Shown here piece by piece: positions 52,879 to 61,365 of a stretch of DNA of 64,000 nt. Each line of letters begins with the position of its first letter. Position 1 is the stretch's first letter. The notes beneath the pieces are model-generated. The model worked only from the letters and a program-made list of their open reading frames with translations. It had not been told where the DNA came from and ran no database searches. The DNA lies in NCBI GenBank assembly GCA_965116465.1, contig OZ220687.1, forward strand, positions 1,426,001 through 1,490,000, in the 5' to 3' direction. Origin of the DNA: VXNF01 sp965116465 (lineage in GTDB: Bacteria > Actinomycetota > Acidimicrobiia > Acidimicrobiales > CATQHL01). A program made the position numbers and the translations under genes.

Positions 52879-54021
52879 TCAGTCCATCAGGAGGGACAGG
52901 CCGGCCCAGCTCTGGGGAATGGCGCCGAGTCCCGTGCCGTCGTCGCTGTCCCAGTACTCGGCCAGACCGGACCTGGCGGCACCGGCCACCGTGGCCCGCG
53001 CCACGGTCTCCGCGGCTTCCTGGCGCCCGGCACGGCGCAGGCCGAGCCAGAGCAGGTAGTTGAGTTGCGGCCACGACGGGCCTCGCCAGTAGCTGCAGGC
53101 GGCGAAGGTGGGCTCGGCCCGGTGGACCCCGCTGGGGCCGCAGGCGCCGCCGTGGGCACGAGTGTCGGTGAGTTCGGCGGCGATCGCGGCGGCGCGCGCA
53201 GCGTCGAATTCGACGAGCAGGCCGAGGAGGCCGTAGGCGGTGCGGGCGCGGCCCGAGCCTCCCTCGGCGTCGCCGGCGTCGGTGTAGCTGCACAGGTCGC
53301 CGTCCCAGCGGTCACGCACCGCATCCGCCAGGCGGCGGGCGGCGGCGGTCTCGAGGGCACCGGTGGCGTCGGCCAGCTCGAGGGCGTTGAAGGCCACGAG
53401 CGCCGAGAACCCCGCCGAGGCGGCCCTGAACTTGGGGTTGGAGAGCGGGGAGCCGCCGGCGCTGCGCTCGATCGTCCCGAGCAACTCCCCCTTCGCCTCG
53501 AACCAGCGCTTCTCGTCGAAGCCGCCGTCGCAGAAGTCGTCCCAGCGCGGGTCGTTGTCGGCGCCGGACTCCCAGGGGTGGCAGAGCAGCACCAAGCCCG
53601 ACTCGAGGTGGCGCTCCCGGCGCTGCAGCAGGAACTCCAGGCCGGCCGCGGCGGCGGCGGTGAGGCGCTCGGGCACGTGGGCGCCGCGGCGCCCCAACTC
53701 CGCGAGGGCGTGGCCGTACATGGGCGGTCCGGTGATGCTCGAGGCCCCCGCGCGGCCCCAGAAGTCCTCGTGGTGGCGCGGGTCCGGCTGGTAGGTCATG
53801 TGGGGCACGCAGCCCGAGGCGTCCGCCGCACCCAGGATCTGCGCCAACTCGTCGAGGCCGCGGTCGTCGCCCAGCTCGGCCCAGATGAGGGCGTGGAAGC
53901 ACGAGTCCCACAGCCATTGCCACGGGTAGCGCCGGCGGTTGGGCGCCGTGTACCCCCCGCCCGGCGGGACGTCCACCCAGTGCCGGCGCAGCACCGCCAG
54001 TACCCGGTCCCGCAACTCCAC
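52879..54021 (-). CDS. GH63-like glycoside hydrolase
   Basis: 380 residues, (alpha/alpha)6-barrel pattern. RRYPWQWLWDSCFHALIWAE has the WxWDS motif with a catalytic-type Asp, and ACSYWRGPSWPQLNYLLWLG is the conserved C-terminal block of GH63 and related mannosyl/glucosylglycerate hydrolases. No signal peptide. Substrate may be a compatible solute glycoside; not decidable here. GTG (VELRDRVLAVL) chosen because longer frames collide with the divergent amidase start. Confidence 0.8.
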   Translation of the reverse strand: MELRDRVLAVLRRHWVDVPPGGGYTAPNRRRYPWQWLWDSCFHALIWAELGDDRGLDELAQILGAADASGCVPHMTYQPDPRHHEDFWGRAGASSITGPPMYGHALAELGRRGAHVPERLTAAAAAGLEFLLQRRERHLESGLVLLCHPWESGADNDPRWDDFCDGGFDEKRWFEAKGELLGTIERSAGGSPLSNPKFRAASAGFSALVAFNALELADATGALETAAARRLADAVRDRWDGDLCSYTDAGDAEGGSGRARTAYGLLGLLVEFDAARAAAIAAELTDTRAHGGACGPSGVHRAEPTFAACSYWRGPSWPQLNYLLWLGLRRAGRQEAAETVARATVAGAARSGLAEYWDSDDGTGLGAIPQSWAGLSLLMD

Positions 54022-54074
54022 CGCCGTATTATCCCCCGGTGCCCCATTGTCCCCCGGTGCCCGATCGTCGCCCG

Positions 54075-55430
54075 GTGTCTCGGCAGCGAACCGGCCACCG
54101 CCGGACGTGGTTCGCCGCCCTGATCGCCGTCGCAGGCGTCCTGGCAACCTCGCTGGTCGCCACGGCCCAGACCGGGGAGCCGCAGATCCGGATCAACGCC
54201 CGGATCCTCAGCAACGGGCGCATCGAGGTGGCCCTCCAGCAACGCCCTGGTGGCGGCGACTGGGGCGACCGCCTGCTCCCCGCCCGGCGCTTCCTGCCGC
54301 CGAGTGCCCCGACCGGACGCTGGCTGTGGAGCACGCCCCTGGAGGTGCAGGCCGCCGCCGGCCCGCGGGAGATGCGCATCGCGGCCCGGCGCCCGACCGG
54401 CGGCGGGCGCATCGAGGTGGGCCTGCAGCAGCGACACCCCGACGGCAACTGGTCCGAGGTCATCCTGCCGTCCTTGCGGGTCGTGCCCAGCGGCGCCCCG
54501 TCGGGACGGTGGCTGGCGAGTTCGCCGCTGCACGAGCCGGCATTCCGGGAACAGGCGACGACGCCGGACGGAGCGATCACCATGGCGGGAGGCACAGACC
54601 CATCCGGCCTGCCCCGCGCCCTGCTCACACCGACAGGCGTGCCGGTCGCCGTGATCGGGCGCGCCGGCGCCGGCTACCTGGTGCGCACGCCCTGCGGCAA
54701 CGCCGCCGAGGTCACCGGCGGCGATCCCATCGACGGCATGCGGGTGGTGCTCGACCCGGGTCACGGCGGGCCGTTCGAGCCCGGCGCGGTCGGGCCCAAC
54801 GGCCTTCCCGAGGACGAACTGAACCTCACCCTCAGCCGCGCCATCCTCGCCGAGCTCGCCCGCCGCGGCATCTCCACCACCACCACCCGCACCGGCGACT
54901 ACGGATCGCTCCTGTCGGTGCGCGCCGCCCTCGCCGACGCCGTCGGCGCCGACGTCCTGATATCGCTCCACCACAACGGGCCCACGCGCGAACTCGGCGA
55001 CCACCCGGGCACCGAGGTCTACGTCCAGTCCGCTGACGACGCCACGCCACGGGGTGATTCGGCCCGCCTCGGGGGCCTGCTGTACGAGGAGATCACCAGC
55101 GCACTCGGCATGTTCGCCGACGTCAGCTGGAGCCGCCTGCCCGACGCCGGCGTGCTGCGGGTGCTCTTCCCCGCCGGCGGCGACGCCTACGGCATGATCA
55201 GCCGGCCGGCGATCCCAGCCGTCCTGGTGGAGTACGGCTACCTGTCGAATCCCTCCGAGGCGGAGTTGTTCGCCACCGACGACTACATCGGCATCGCCGC
55301 GACGGCCACCGCCAACGCCATCGAGGACTACCTCAACACGGATCGCCCCGGCAGCGGGTTCGTCGAGCGGCCCCGGCGGTTCGATCCCGCCGGCGCGCCC
55401 AGCCGCTGCGTCGAGGTTCGCCTGGAGTGA
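54075..55430 (+). CDS. N-acetylmuramoyl-L-alanine amidase with two N-terminal repeat modules
   Basis: 451 residues from GTG (VSRQRTGHRRTWF), giving a signal sequence with AVAGVLATSLVATAQ. Two copies of a 55-residue module follow: RINARILSNGRIEVALQQR and RIAARRPTGGGRIEVGLQQR, each ending in GRWL..SPL. The C-terminal Amidase_3 zinc domain has VVLDPGHGGPFEPGA, DVLISLHHNG and VLVEYGYLSNPSEA. It cleaves the stem peptide from glycan strands outside the cell. GTG codons at 54039 and 54057 are alternative starts and would nearly abut the divergent hydrolase. Confidence 0.9.
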   Translation: MSRQRTGHRRTWFAALIAVAGVLATSLVATAQTGEPQIRINARILSNGRIEVALQQRPGGGDWGDRLLPARRFLPPSAPTGRWLWSTPLEVQAAAGPREMRIAARRPTGGGRIEVGLQQRHPDGNWSEVILPSLRVVPSGAPSGRWLASSPLHEPAFREQATTPDGAITMAGGTDPSGLPRALLTPTGVPVAVIGRAGAGYLVRTPCGNAAEVTGGDPIDGMRVVLDPGHGGPFEPGAVGPNGLPEDELNLTLSRAILAELARRGISTTTTRTGDYGSLLSVRAALADAVGADVLISLHHNGPTRELGDHPGTEVYVQSADDATPRGDSARLGGLLYEEITSALGMFADVSWSRLPDAGVLRVLFPAGGDAYGMISRPAIPAVLVEYGYLSNPSEAELFATDDYIGIAATATANAIEDYLNTDRPGSGFVERPRRFDPAGAPSRCVEVRLE

Positions 55431-55543
55431 CCCCCGGTGTTGCCCGGCGACCCGGAGAATCGGGTCGCGACCGGGATGAAGGGCAGTGATCTCCAAGCGC
55501 CGGCCGGCCGGCAGCCCCATGTGCCGGGGGTAGCGTCGCCGCG

Positions 55544-56572
55544 GTGGCCACGGTTGCGATCGTCTCGTTCCGGCTGGGCACCACCGACGGGGTGTCGGTG
55601 GTGGCGGGCCGCTGGGCGACGATCCTCCAGCGGCTGGGCCACCGGGTGATCACCGTGGCGGGCGAGGGTCCGGTGGACCGGCCGGTCGCGGGCCTGGCGA
55701 TCGGCGCCGACGAAGCCCCGGGTCCGGGCGAGGTGGCCGGCGCGCTGGCCGATACCGATCTGGTGGTGGTGGAGAACCTCTGCACGATCCCGCTGAACCT
55801 GCCGGCGGCGCGGGTGCTGGCCGGCGTCCTGGCCGGGCGCCCGGCGGTGCTGCACCACCACGACCCGCCGTGGCAGCGGGAGCGGTTCGCCCACGTCACC
55901 GAACTGCCGCCCGACGACCCGGCCTGGCACCACGTGACCATCAACCGGCTCACCGAACGCGAGATGGCCGAGCGCGGGATCAACGCCACGACCATCTACA
56001 ACCCCTTCGAGATCGACGCATCGCCCGGCGACCGAGCCACCACCCGGCGTCTGCTCGATGTGGCCGAGGGCGAACTTCTCGTCGCCCACCCGGTCCGGGC
56101 GATCCCCCGCAAGGACGTCCCCCGAGCGCTGCAGATCTGCGAGGACCTCGACGCCACGTACTGGCTCACCGGCCCCACCGAGGAGGGCTACGAAGCCACG
56201 CTGGAGGGCATCCTCGACCGCGCCGCCTGCCGCGTCCTGCGTCGACCGGCCCCGAGCGTCGCCGACATCTACGCGGCCGCTGACGCCGTCGTGTTCACGT
56301 CGACTTGGGAGGGATTCGGCAACCCGCCGGTGGAGGCCGCCGTCCACGGCCGCCCCGCCGTCGTGAGTCACTACCCCGTGGCGGCCGAACTACGAGCCCT
56401 CGGCTTCCGCTGGTTCGACCCCGACGACCTCGACCCCCTGCGCGCCCACCTCGCCACCGGCGACGCCGAACTGCTCGAACACAACCGCCGCATCGTCGAA
56501 CGACACCTCTCCATGAAAGCCATCGGCGCGCAGATCGCCGACCTCCTCGCCGACATGGGCGTAACCGCCTGA
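55544..56572 (+). CDS. GT-B fold glycosyltransferase, family 1/4-like
   Basis: 342 residues from GTG. N-terminal SFRLGTTDGVSVVAGRWATI and C-terminal donor-binding region YAAADAVVFTSTWEGFGNPP with the ExxxxxxP pattern. Soluble; acceptor and sugar unknown. Follows the amidase at 113 bp with no recognisable feature in the spacer. Confidence 0.85.
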   Translation: MATVAIVSFRLGTTDGVSVVAGRWATILQRLGHRVITVAGEGPVDRPVAGLAIGADEAPGPGEVAGALADTDLVVVENLCTIPLNLPAARVLAGVLAGRPAVLHHHDPPWQRERFAHVTELPPDDPAWHHVTINRLTEREMAERGINATTIYNPFEIDASPGDRATTRRLLDVAEGELLVAHPVRAIPRKDVPRALQICEDLDATYWLTGPTEEGYEATLEGILDRAACRVLRRPAPSVADIYAAADAVVFTSTWEGFGNPPVEAAVHGRPAVVSHYPVAAELRALGFRWFDPDDLDPLRAHLATGDAELLEHNRRIVERHLSMKAIGAQIADLLADMGVTA

Positions 56573-56593
56573 CCCCCACCCCGGTAGCAGACC

Positions 56594-56680
56594 CCGGAGG
56601 GCGGGGGACCGGGGGGCCGGGCTGCGACGCCTTTGGCCCGCCATGAAGGAGCAGAGCGGCACCCCGGGCCCCCGCCCGGC
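56594..56680 (-). repeat. Family C repeat
   Basis: On the minus strand GGGGTGCCGCTCTGCTCCTT, CATGGCGGGCCAAAGGCGTC, then GCAGCCCGGCCCCCCGGTCC. Nearly the same as the copy at 60180-60263 but inverted. It precedes an ABC operon, where one frame of it looks like a false N-terminal extension (MARHEGAERHPG). Confidence 0.9.
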
Positions 56681-56710
56681 CGGCCGCGCGCCGCCGTTAG
56701 GCTGCCGAAC

Positions 56711-57646
56711 GTGGTGATCGTGGAGTCGGCGGGCGTGGTGAAACGCTTCGGCTCCACCGTGGCTCTCGACGGCGTGGACGTCACGATCGGCGAGGGCGTC
56801 ACCGGCCTGCTGGGCGCCAACGGCGCCGGGAAGACGACGCTGCTGACCCTCATCCTGGGGCTGCGCAACCGCGACGAGGGACAACTCAGCGTGCTGGGCG
56901 CCGACCCCGGCACCGCGGGGCCCGAGGTCCGCCAGCGGCTGGGGTTCGCCCCCGAACACCACCAGCTCCCCGGCGACATGACCGCAGCCGACCTCGTGGC
57001 CCACATCGCCCGCATGCACGGGTTGCCGAAGGTCGGCGCCACCCAGCGGGCCAGCGACACGCTCTGGGAGGTGGGTCTCGGCGAGGAGCGCTTCCGCCCC
57101 GTCGGCACGATGTCCACCGGCCAGGTGCAGAGAGTCAAGCTGGCCCAGGCGGTGGCGCACCACCCGGAACTGGTGATCCTGGACGAGCCGACCGACGGTC
57201 TCGACCCCATGCAGCGCGCCGACATGCTGGCGCTCATCAGCCGGCTGGCGACCGAGCACGGCATCAACGTGCTGATCAGCTCGCACCACCTCGAGGAGGT
57301 GGAGCGGGTCTGCAACAGCGTGGTGATGCTGGACGCCGGCCGGGTGGCGCGGGCCGGGCATCTCAGCGACCTTACCGTCAGCGGCACCGGCGTGATTGTC
57401 GAGGTGTACGAGCAGGCCGCCGACCTGGCCGGCGCGCTGGTCGCCGCGGGGGTCGAGGCTCGAGCCGAGGGTGACGAGGTGGTCCGCGTGACCGCGACCG
57501 AGGGACGGCCCGGCGAGCCGACCGACGCCGTGCGCGATGCCGTGGCCGACCTGGGCCTGCGGCTGCGGTCGATCCTGCCGGAGCACACGTCCCTGGCGGA
57601 GGTCTTCCAGGCCACCTCCGACGATGCCGGGAGCACCACCCCGTGA
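56711..57646 (+). CDS. ABC transporter ATP-binding protein, first copy
   Basis: 311 residues from GTG. Walker A LLGANGAGKTTLL, signature STGQVQRVKLAQ, Walker B LVILDEPTDGLDPMQ, then a regulatory C-terminal 90 residues. Of the CcmA/NodI-like exporter group. The GTG is taken because the frame upstream is only the C repeat. ATGA-type overlap with the permease. Confidence 0.92.
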   Translation: MVIVESAGVVKRFGSTVALDGVDVTIGEGVTGLLGANGAGKTTLLTLILGLRNRDEGQLSVLGADPGTAGPEVRQRLGFAPEHHQLPGDMTAADLVAHIARMHGLPKVGATQRASDTLWEVGLGEERFRPVGTMSTGQVQRVKLAQAVAHHPELVILDEPTDGLDPMQRADMLALISRLATEHGINVLISSHHLEEVERVCNSVVMLDAGRVARAGHLSDLTVSGTGVIVEVYEQAADLAGALVAAGVEARAEGDEVVRVTATEGRPGEPTDAVRDAVADLGLRLRSILPEHTSLAEVFQATSDDAGSTTP

Positions 57647-58539
57647 GCACCTGGGCCGGCGGGCAGCAGGCGCAGATCTTCGAGGGAGGGTTCAGGCCCT
57701 ATGTGGGGCCCCGGCAGGCGCCCCGGCGATGCTTCCGCTCGCTCTACACCTACACCCTCGGCAGGCTGCTGGGCCGCAAGCGCCGCTTCCGCAGCAAGCT
57801 GATCGGCATCGCCGCCTTCTTCGTGGCGTGGATCGGTGCGGTCGTGCAGATCTTCCTGGCCGGCCTGTTCTCGGAGTTCGGCGATCTGGGATTCGACACC
57901 GTCCGCGAGTACTACACGCAGGTCGGCGTGGGGGTGGTGCTGTTCACCGTCCTGGCCACGCCGATGCTGCTGAACACCGACCGCCGCAGCGGGCTGCTGA
58001 GCCTCTACCTGGCCTCGCCGCTCAGCCGGCGCAGCTATCTCAACGCCCAGACCTCGGCCATCTTCTCGCTGCTGATCGTCATGTCCCTGGTGCCGGTGGT
58101 GGTGCTCGCCATCGTGTACACGTCGCTGGGCTGGGGGCCGGGCCACACCGGGGACTTCTTCATGTTCCTGTTGCGCGCGCTGACCGCGGCCCTGGCACTG
58201 GCGGCGGTGCCGACGGCCCTGGCGGTGGGCGTCTGCAGCCTGGTGCGCCGCACCGGCATGGCCATCGTGGTCATCGCCCTGTGCCTGCTGGTGCCGGCGG
58301 GCATCACGGCGCTGCTGATCGAAGAGGTCGGCGTGGCCAGCGAGATCGGCGTGCTCGACCCGCTGCGGATGTCACGCGCGCTGGCGAAGCGCTCACACGC
58401 CCTGGCGCTCAGCGACGGCGGCGGCGGAACGCTCGACGCGGTGGCGACCTGGGTGGTGGTGCTGGCCAACCTGGCGTGGGTGGCGCTGCTGTCGGGCGTC
58501 GCCCACTGGCGCTACGGGCGGATGGAGGTGGAGCGGTGA
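57643..58539 (+). CDS. ABC transporter permease, first copy
   Basis: 298 residues with about six membrane helices, ABC-2 type. LASPLSRRSYLNAQTSAIFS is the conserved cytoplasmic loop of such permeases. The starting 40 residues are soluble. Coupled to both flanking ATPase genes by four-base overlaps. Confidence 0.87.
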   Translation: MSTWAGGQQAQIFEGGFRPYVGPRQAPRRCFRSLYTYTLGRLLGRKRRFRSKLIGIAAFFVAWIGAVVQIFLAGLFSEFGDLGFDTVREYYTQVGVGVVLFTVLATPMLLNTDRRSGLLSLYLASPLSRRSYLNAQTSAIFSLLIVMSLVPVVVLAIVYTSLGWGPGHTGDFFMFLLRALTAALALAAVPTALAVGVCSLVRRTGMAIVVIALCLLVPAGITALLIEEVGVASEIGVLDPLRMSRALAKRSHALALSDGGGGTLDAVATWVVVLANLAWVALLSGVAHWRYGRMEVER

Positions 58540-59477
58540 GCGGCCCGGCGCCGGCAGGCGGACCGATGCTCGAGGTCACCCGCGTCTCCAAGCGCTTCGG
58601 CGACCTGGTTGCGGTCTCCGACGTGTCGTTCCGGTTGGGCGCCGGCGTGACGGCGCTGCTGGGCCCCAACGGCGCCGGCAAGTCGACGATGCTGCGGATG
58701 CTCAGCGGGCTGGCCGCACCCAGCGAGGGGACGGTGCGCGTCCTCGGCGGCGATCCCCGCGCCGACATCGACCTGCGCCGGCGGATCGGCCTGGCGCCCC
58801 AGCAGGAGTCGCTGTTCGAGCACCTGCGGGTTCAAGAGTTCGTGCGGCTCGCCGCCGACCTGTCGGGCGTCGCCGACGCCGGGGCGGCCACCGACCGGGC
58901 GATCGGCACCGTGGGCCTGGATCCCGCCGACAAGCGCCGCCTCAACACCTACTCCAAGGGCATGCGCCAGCGGGCGAAGCTGGCGTCGGCCATCGTGAGT
59001 GCGCCCGACGTGCTGTTCCTGGACGAGCCGCTCACCGGCCTGGACCCCAACCAGCGCAAGCTGATGATCGACCTGTTCCACCGCATCGGCGCCAGCGGGC
59101 GCTGCGTGCTGGTCTCCAGCCACGTGCTCGACGAGGTGCAGCGCCTCGGCACCGACGTGCTGGTGATGGGGCAGGGGCGGCTGCTGGCCGAGGGCGACTT
59201 CCGTCGCATCCGCGACCTCATGGACGACCGGCCCAGCCGCTTCCGGATCGCCACCGACGAGCCGCGAGCCCTGGCGGCGGGGCTCATCGCCGAGGGCCTC
59301 GCGGTCGGCGTGGAGATCCACGAGCCGGGCGCCCTCACGGTCGCCACCGCCAGCGCCGGGCGCTTCGCCGCGGCCATCGCCCCGCTGGCGCGCGACCGCA
59401 GGGCGAGCCTGCAGGAGCTGCGACCGCTGGACGCCGACCTGGAGTCGGTCTTCCGCTACCTGGTGGAGGGAAGGTGA
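58536..59477 (+). CDS. ABC transporter ATP-binding protein, second copy
   Basis: 313 residues from GTG. Walker A LLGPNGAGKSTML, signature YSKGMRQRAKLA, Walker B VLFLDEPLTGLDPNQ. The overlap with permease 1 is GTGA. About 30% like the first ATPase by eye, so an old duplication or heterodimer partner. Confidence 0.92.
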   Translation: MSGPAPAGGPMLEVTRVSKRFGDLVAVSDVSFRLGAGVTALLGPNGAGKSTMLRMLSGLAAPSEGTVRVLGGDPRADIDLRRRIGLAPQQESLFEHLRVQEFVRLAADLSGVADAGAATDRAIGTVGLDPADKRRLNTYSKGMRQRAKLASAIVSAPDVLFLDEPLTGLDPNQRKLMIDLFHRIGASGRCVLVSSHVLDEVQRLGTDVLVMGQGRLLAEGDFRRIRDLMDDRPSRFRIATDEPRALAAGLIAEGLAVGVEIHEPGALTVATASAGRFAAAIAPLARDRRASLQELRPLDADLESVFRYLVEGR

Positions 59478-60172
59478 GGAACGCTCTCCTGATCTTCCGC
59501 TTCATGACCCGGAAGCTGCTGCGCGACTGGGGCCGGATCGCCGTCCTGGTGGTGCTGGCGGCGCTGGCGATCGTCATCGCGATCGTGATGCGCGCCAGCG
59601 ACGGCGGGGTGACGCCCGAGGAGGGGGCGGGATTCCTGGTGTGGTACGGGCTGTCGATCGTCCTGCCGTTCGGCGCGCTGCTGGTGGCCTCCGACGCCTT
59701 CGGCGACCTGCGCGACGAACGCACGCTGGTGTACCTGTGGCTGCGGCCCATGCGGGCCGCCTCGGCCACCGCAGGGACCGCCGGCGCGGCGCTGACGGTC
59801 GTGGTCGGGCTTCTGGTCGTGCCCCTGATCGTGGCCGGTCTGATCCTGGACGTGCCGATGGCGGACGGGGCGCTGGTGGCCGCGGTGGCCTACGTGGGCG
59901 CCTTCGTGGCCTTCGGGATGCTGCTGTCGCGGCCGCTGCTGGTGGGCCTGCTGCTGCTGCTCGTGTGGGAGAACGTCATCGGCTCGCTCAGCGCCGCCAC
60001 CGCGCGCCTGACGATCCGCTCCTACGCCGCCAGCCTGGTGGTGGAGGAGGGCTGGGACGTGGGGACGCCGGTGGGGCGGTCGTTCGTGGCCTCGTTGGCC
60101 GTTCCCCTGGCGGTGGCTGCCGCCGGCCTGCTGCTGACAACCTGGGGCTGGCGACGGGCCGAGGTGCCCTGA
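59474..60172 (+). CDS. ABC transporter permease, second copy
   Basis: 232 residues from GTG. Six membrane segments; LVASDAFGDLRDERTLVYLWLRP corresponds to the ABC-2 cytoplasmic loop. Final gene of the four-gene operon. Exported substrate unknown. Confidence 0.86.
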   Translation: MRNALLIFRFMTRKLLRDWGRIAVLVVLAALAIVIAIVMRASDGGVTPEEGAGFLVWYGLSIVLPFGALLVASDAFGDLRDERTLVYLWLRPMRAASATAGTAGAALTVVVGLLVVPLIVAGLILDVPMADGALVAAVAYVGAFVAFGMLLSRPLLVGLLLLLVWENVIGSLSAATARLTIRSYAASLVVEEGWDVGTPVGRSFVASLAVPLAVAAAGLLLTTWGWRRAEVP

Positions 60173-60179
60173 GCCCTGT

Positions 60180-60263
60180 CCGGGCGGGGGTCCGGGGTGC
60201 CGCTCTGCTCCTTCGTGGCGGGCCAAAGGCGTCGCAGCCCGACCCCCCGATCCCCCGCCCTCC
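60180..60263 (+). repeat. Family C repeat at a convergent junction
   Basis: TCCGGGGTGCCGCTCTGCTC, GGCGGGCCAAAGGCGTCGCA, then GCCCGACCCCCCGATCCCCC. It fills almost the whole gap between permease 2 (plus) and the aldolase-family gene (minus), so it is well placed to end both transcripts. Confidence 0.9.
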
Positions 60264-60272
60264 GTTATCTGT

Positions 60273-61031
60273 TCAGCCGACCACCGAGGGGTCGGGGATC
60301 AGCGAGTTCACGAGCCACTGGAACCTCTTCCAGCCGTCGGCGGGCCCCAGGTCGTCGCGCGTGTAGCGGGCGGCGTCGGCGGGAATCGGCTCGGCCCCGG
60401 GGGCCTTGATGTGCGCCTCCGCGGTCCGCTCGGCCATCACGAACCAGCCCACCGCCTCGTCCACCGAGGCGCCCACCGTCAGCAGGCCGTGGCTGCGCAG
60501 GATCACGGCCCGGTGATCGCCGAGCGCCACGGCGATGCGCTTGCCGATGTCGATGCTCTCCACCGACAGTTCGGTGCCCTCGAAGACCCCGTGCCGCTCG
60601 AAGAACTGGCAGGCCTCCTGGCAGATGGGCCGGAACGGCTGGTTGAGCGCCGAGAAGGGTGTTCCGTACTGGGTGTGGGTGTGGGCCGCCGACACCACGT
60701 CGGGGCGGGCTTCGTGGATGGGGGCATGGATCGCGTGAGCGGCGGGCATGTAGCCGAATTCGGTGTAGCCGTCCACGGCGGCACCGTCGGGGCCCAGCAG
60801 AACCATCCTGTCGACCGTCGCGGCGCCGAACGGCACCCCGTGGCCCAGCATCCAGAAGTGGTCCGGCCGCTCGGGGTCACGCGCGGTGATGTGGCCATCG
60901 CTCATCTGACCCCAGCCGAGAGCGGCGAACACCCGGTAGCCCAGCGCCACCCGGCGCTTGCGGAACAGGCGCAACTCCTCGAGCGAGTCGAAGGCCGGTT
61001 CACCGATCAGTGGCTCGTGGTAGGAGAACAC
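60273..61031 (-). CDS. Class II aldolase/adducin family protein
   Basis: 252 residues from GTG. Zinc-binding motif AAHTHTQYG and the third histidine in VILRSHGLLTVG, with GQMSDGHITARDP near the N-terminus. Members include fuculose-phosphate aldolase and a non-enzymatic or unassigned group with this length found near degradation genes; substrate not resolved. Divergent from the amino acid importer. Confidence 0.85.
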   Translation of the reverse strand: MFSYHEPLIGEPAFDSLEELRLFRKRRVALGYRVFAALGWGQMSDGHITARDPERPDHFWMLGHGVPFGAATVDRMVLLGPDGAAVDGYTEFGYMPAAHAIHAPIHEARPDVVSAAHTHTQYGTPFSALNQPFRPICQEACQFFERHGVFEGTELSVESIDIGKRIAVALGDHRAVILRSHGLLTVGASVDEAVGWFVMAERTAEAHIKAPGAEPIPADAARYTRDDLGPADGWKRFQWLVNSLIPDPSVVG

Positions 61032-61254
61032 GGCGTCACCTCCTCCGGTACGGCCGCGGCGGCCCCGTGCGGTCCGAACAATCTACTCCTGGGCGACGAT
61101 GCACGAGCAGCGCGCACAGCAGCGCCGTGCGCAGGGAGAATGCGTCCTCTCGGGCGTCAGCGACCCGATCTTCCCCCGGGGCCGCGCCCAGCACAATAGA
61201 CACGTCGCAAGAGTAGTGTTCCCTAATAGACATCTAGCCAACTACCTGGCCACG

Positions 61255-61272
61255 ATTTGCTGCACAGCAAAT
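61255..61272. promoter_or_regulatory. Palindrome upstream of aapJ
   Basis: ATTTGCTG-CA-CAGCAAAT, exact 8-bp arms, about 95 bp before the aapJ start; candidate repressor or activator site. Confidence 0.55.
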
Positions 61273-61333
61273 GATGCGTTCCTTCGATAGTCTCAAATAC
61301 GCAATTCCGTTCGCGAAAGGTAAAGAAAGACAC

Positions 61334-61351
61334 CGACACGCGCGCGTGTCG
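61334..61351. promoter_or_regulatory. Perfect 18-bp palindrome in aapJ leader
   Basis: CGACACGCGCGCGTGTCG, 14 bp before the aapJ ATG and just before the ribosome site. It could be an operator or an RNA hairpin affecting translation. Confidence 0.55.
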
Positions 61352-61365
61352 AGTGGGAGGAAGAC

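Larger units (their letters stand above)
61032..61365. promoter_or_regulatory. Divergent control region of the aldolase-like gene and aap operon
   Basis: 334 bp, clearly richer in A+T than the genes around it (CTAATAGACATCTAGCCAAC, GGTAAAGAAAGACACC). It holds two exact palindromes, described separately, and ends in GGGAGGAAGAC before the aapJ ATG. No further gene seen. Promoter boxes are plausible near TTCGATAGTCTCAAATACG but not certain. Confidence 0.6.

Noticed and set aside
56633..56710. N-terminal extension of the first ABC ATPase (MARHEGAERHPG...)
   Set aside because: It is the family C repeat read in frame; the family N-terminus begins at the GTG at 56711.
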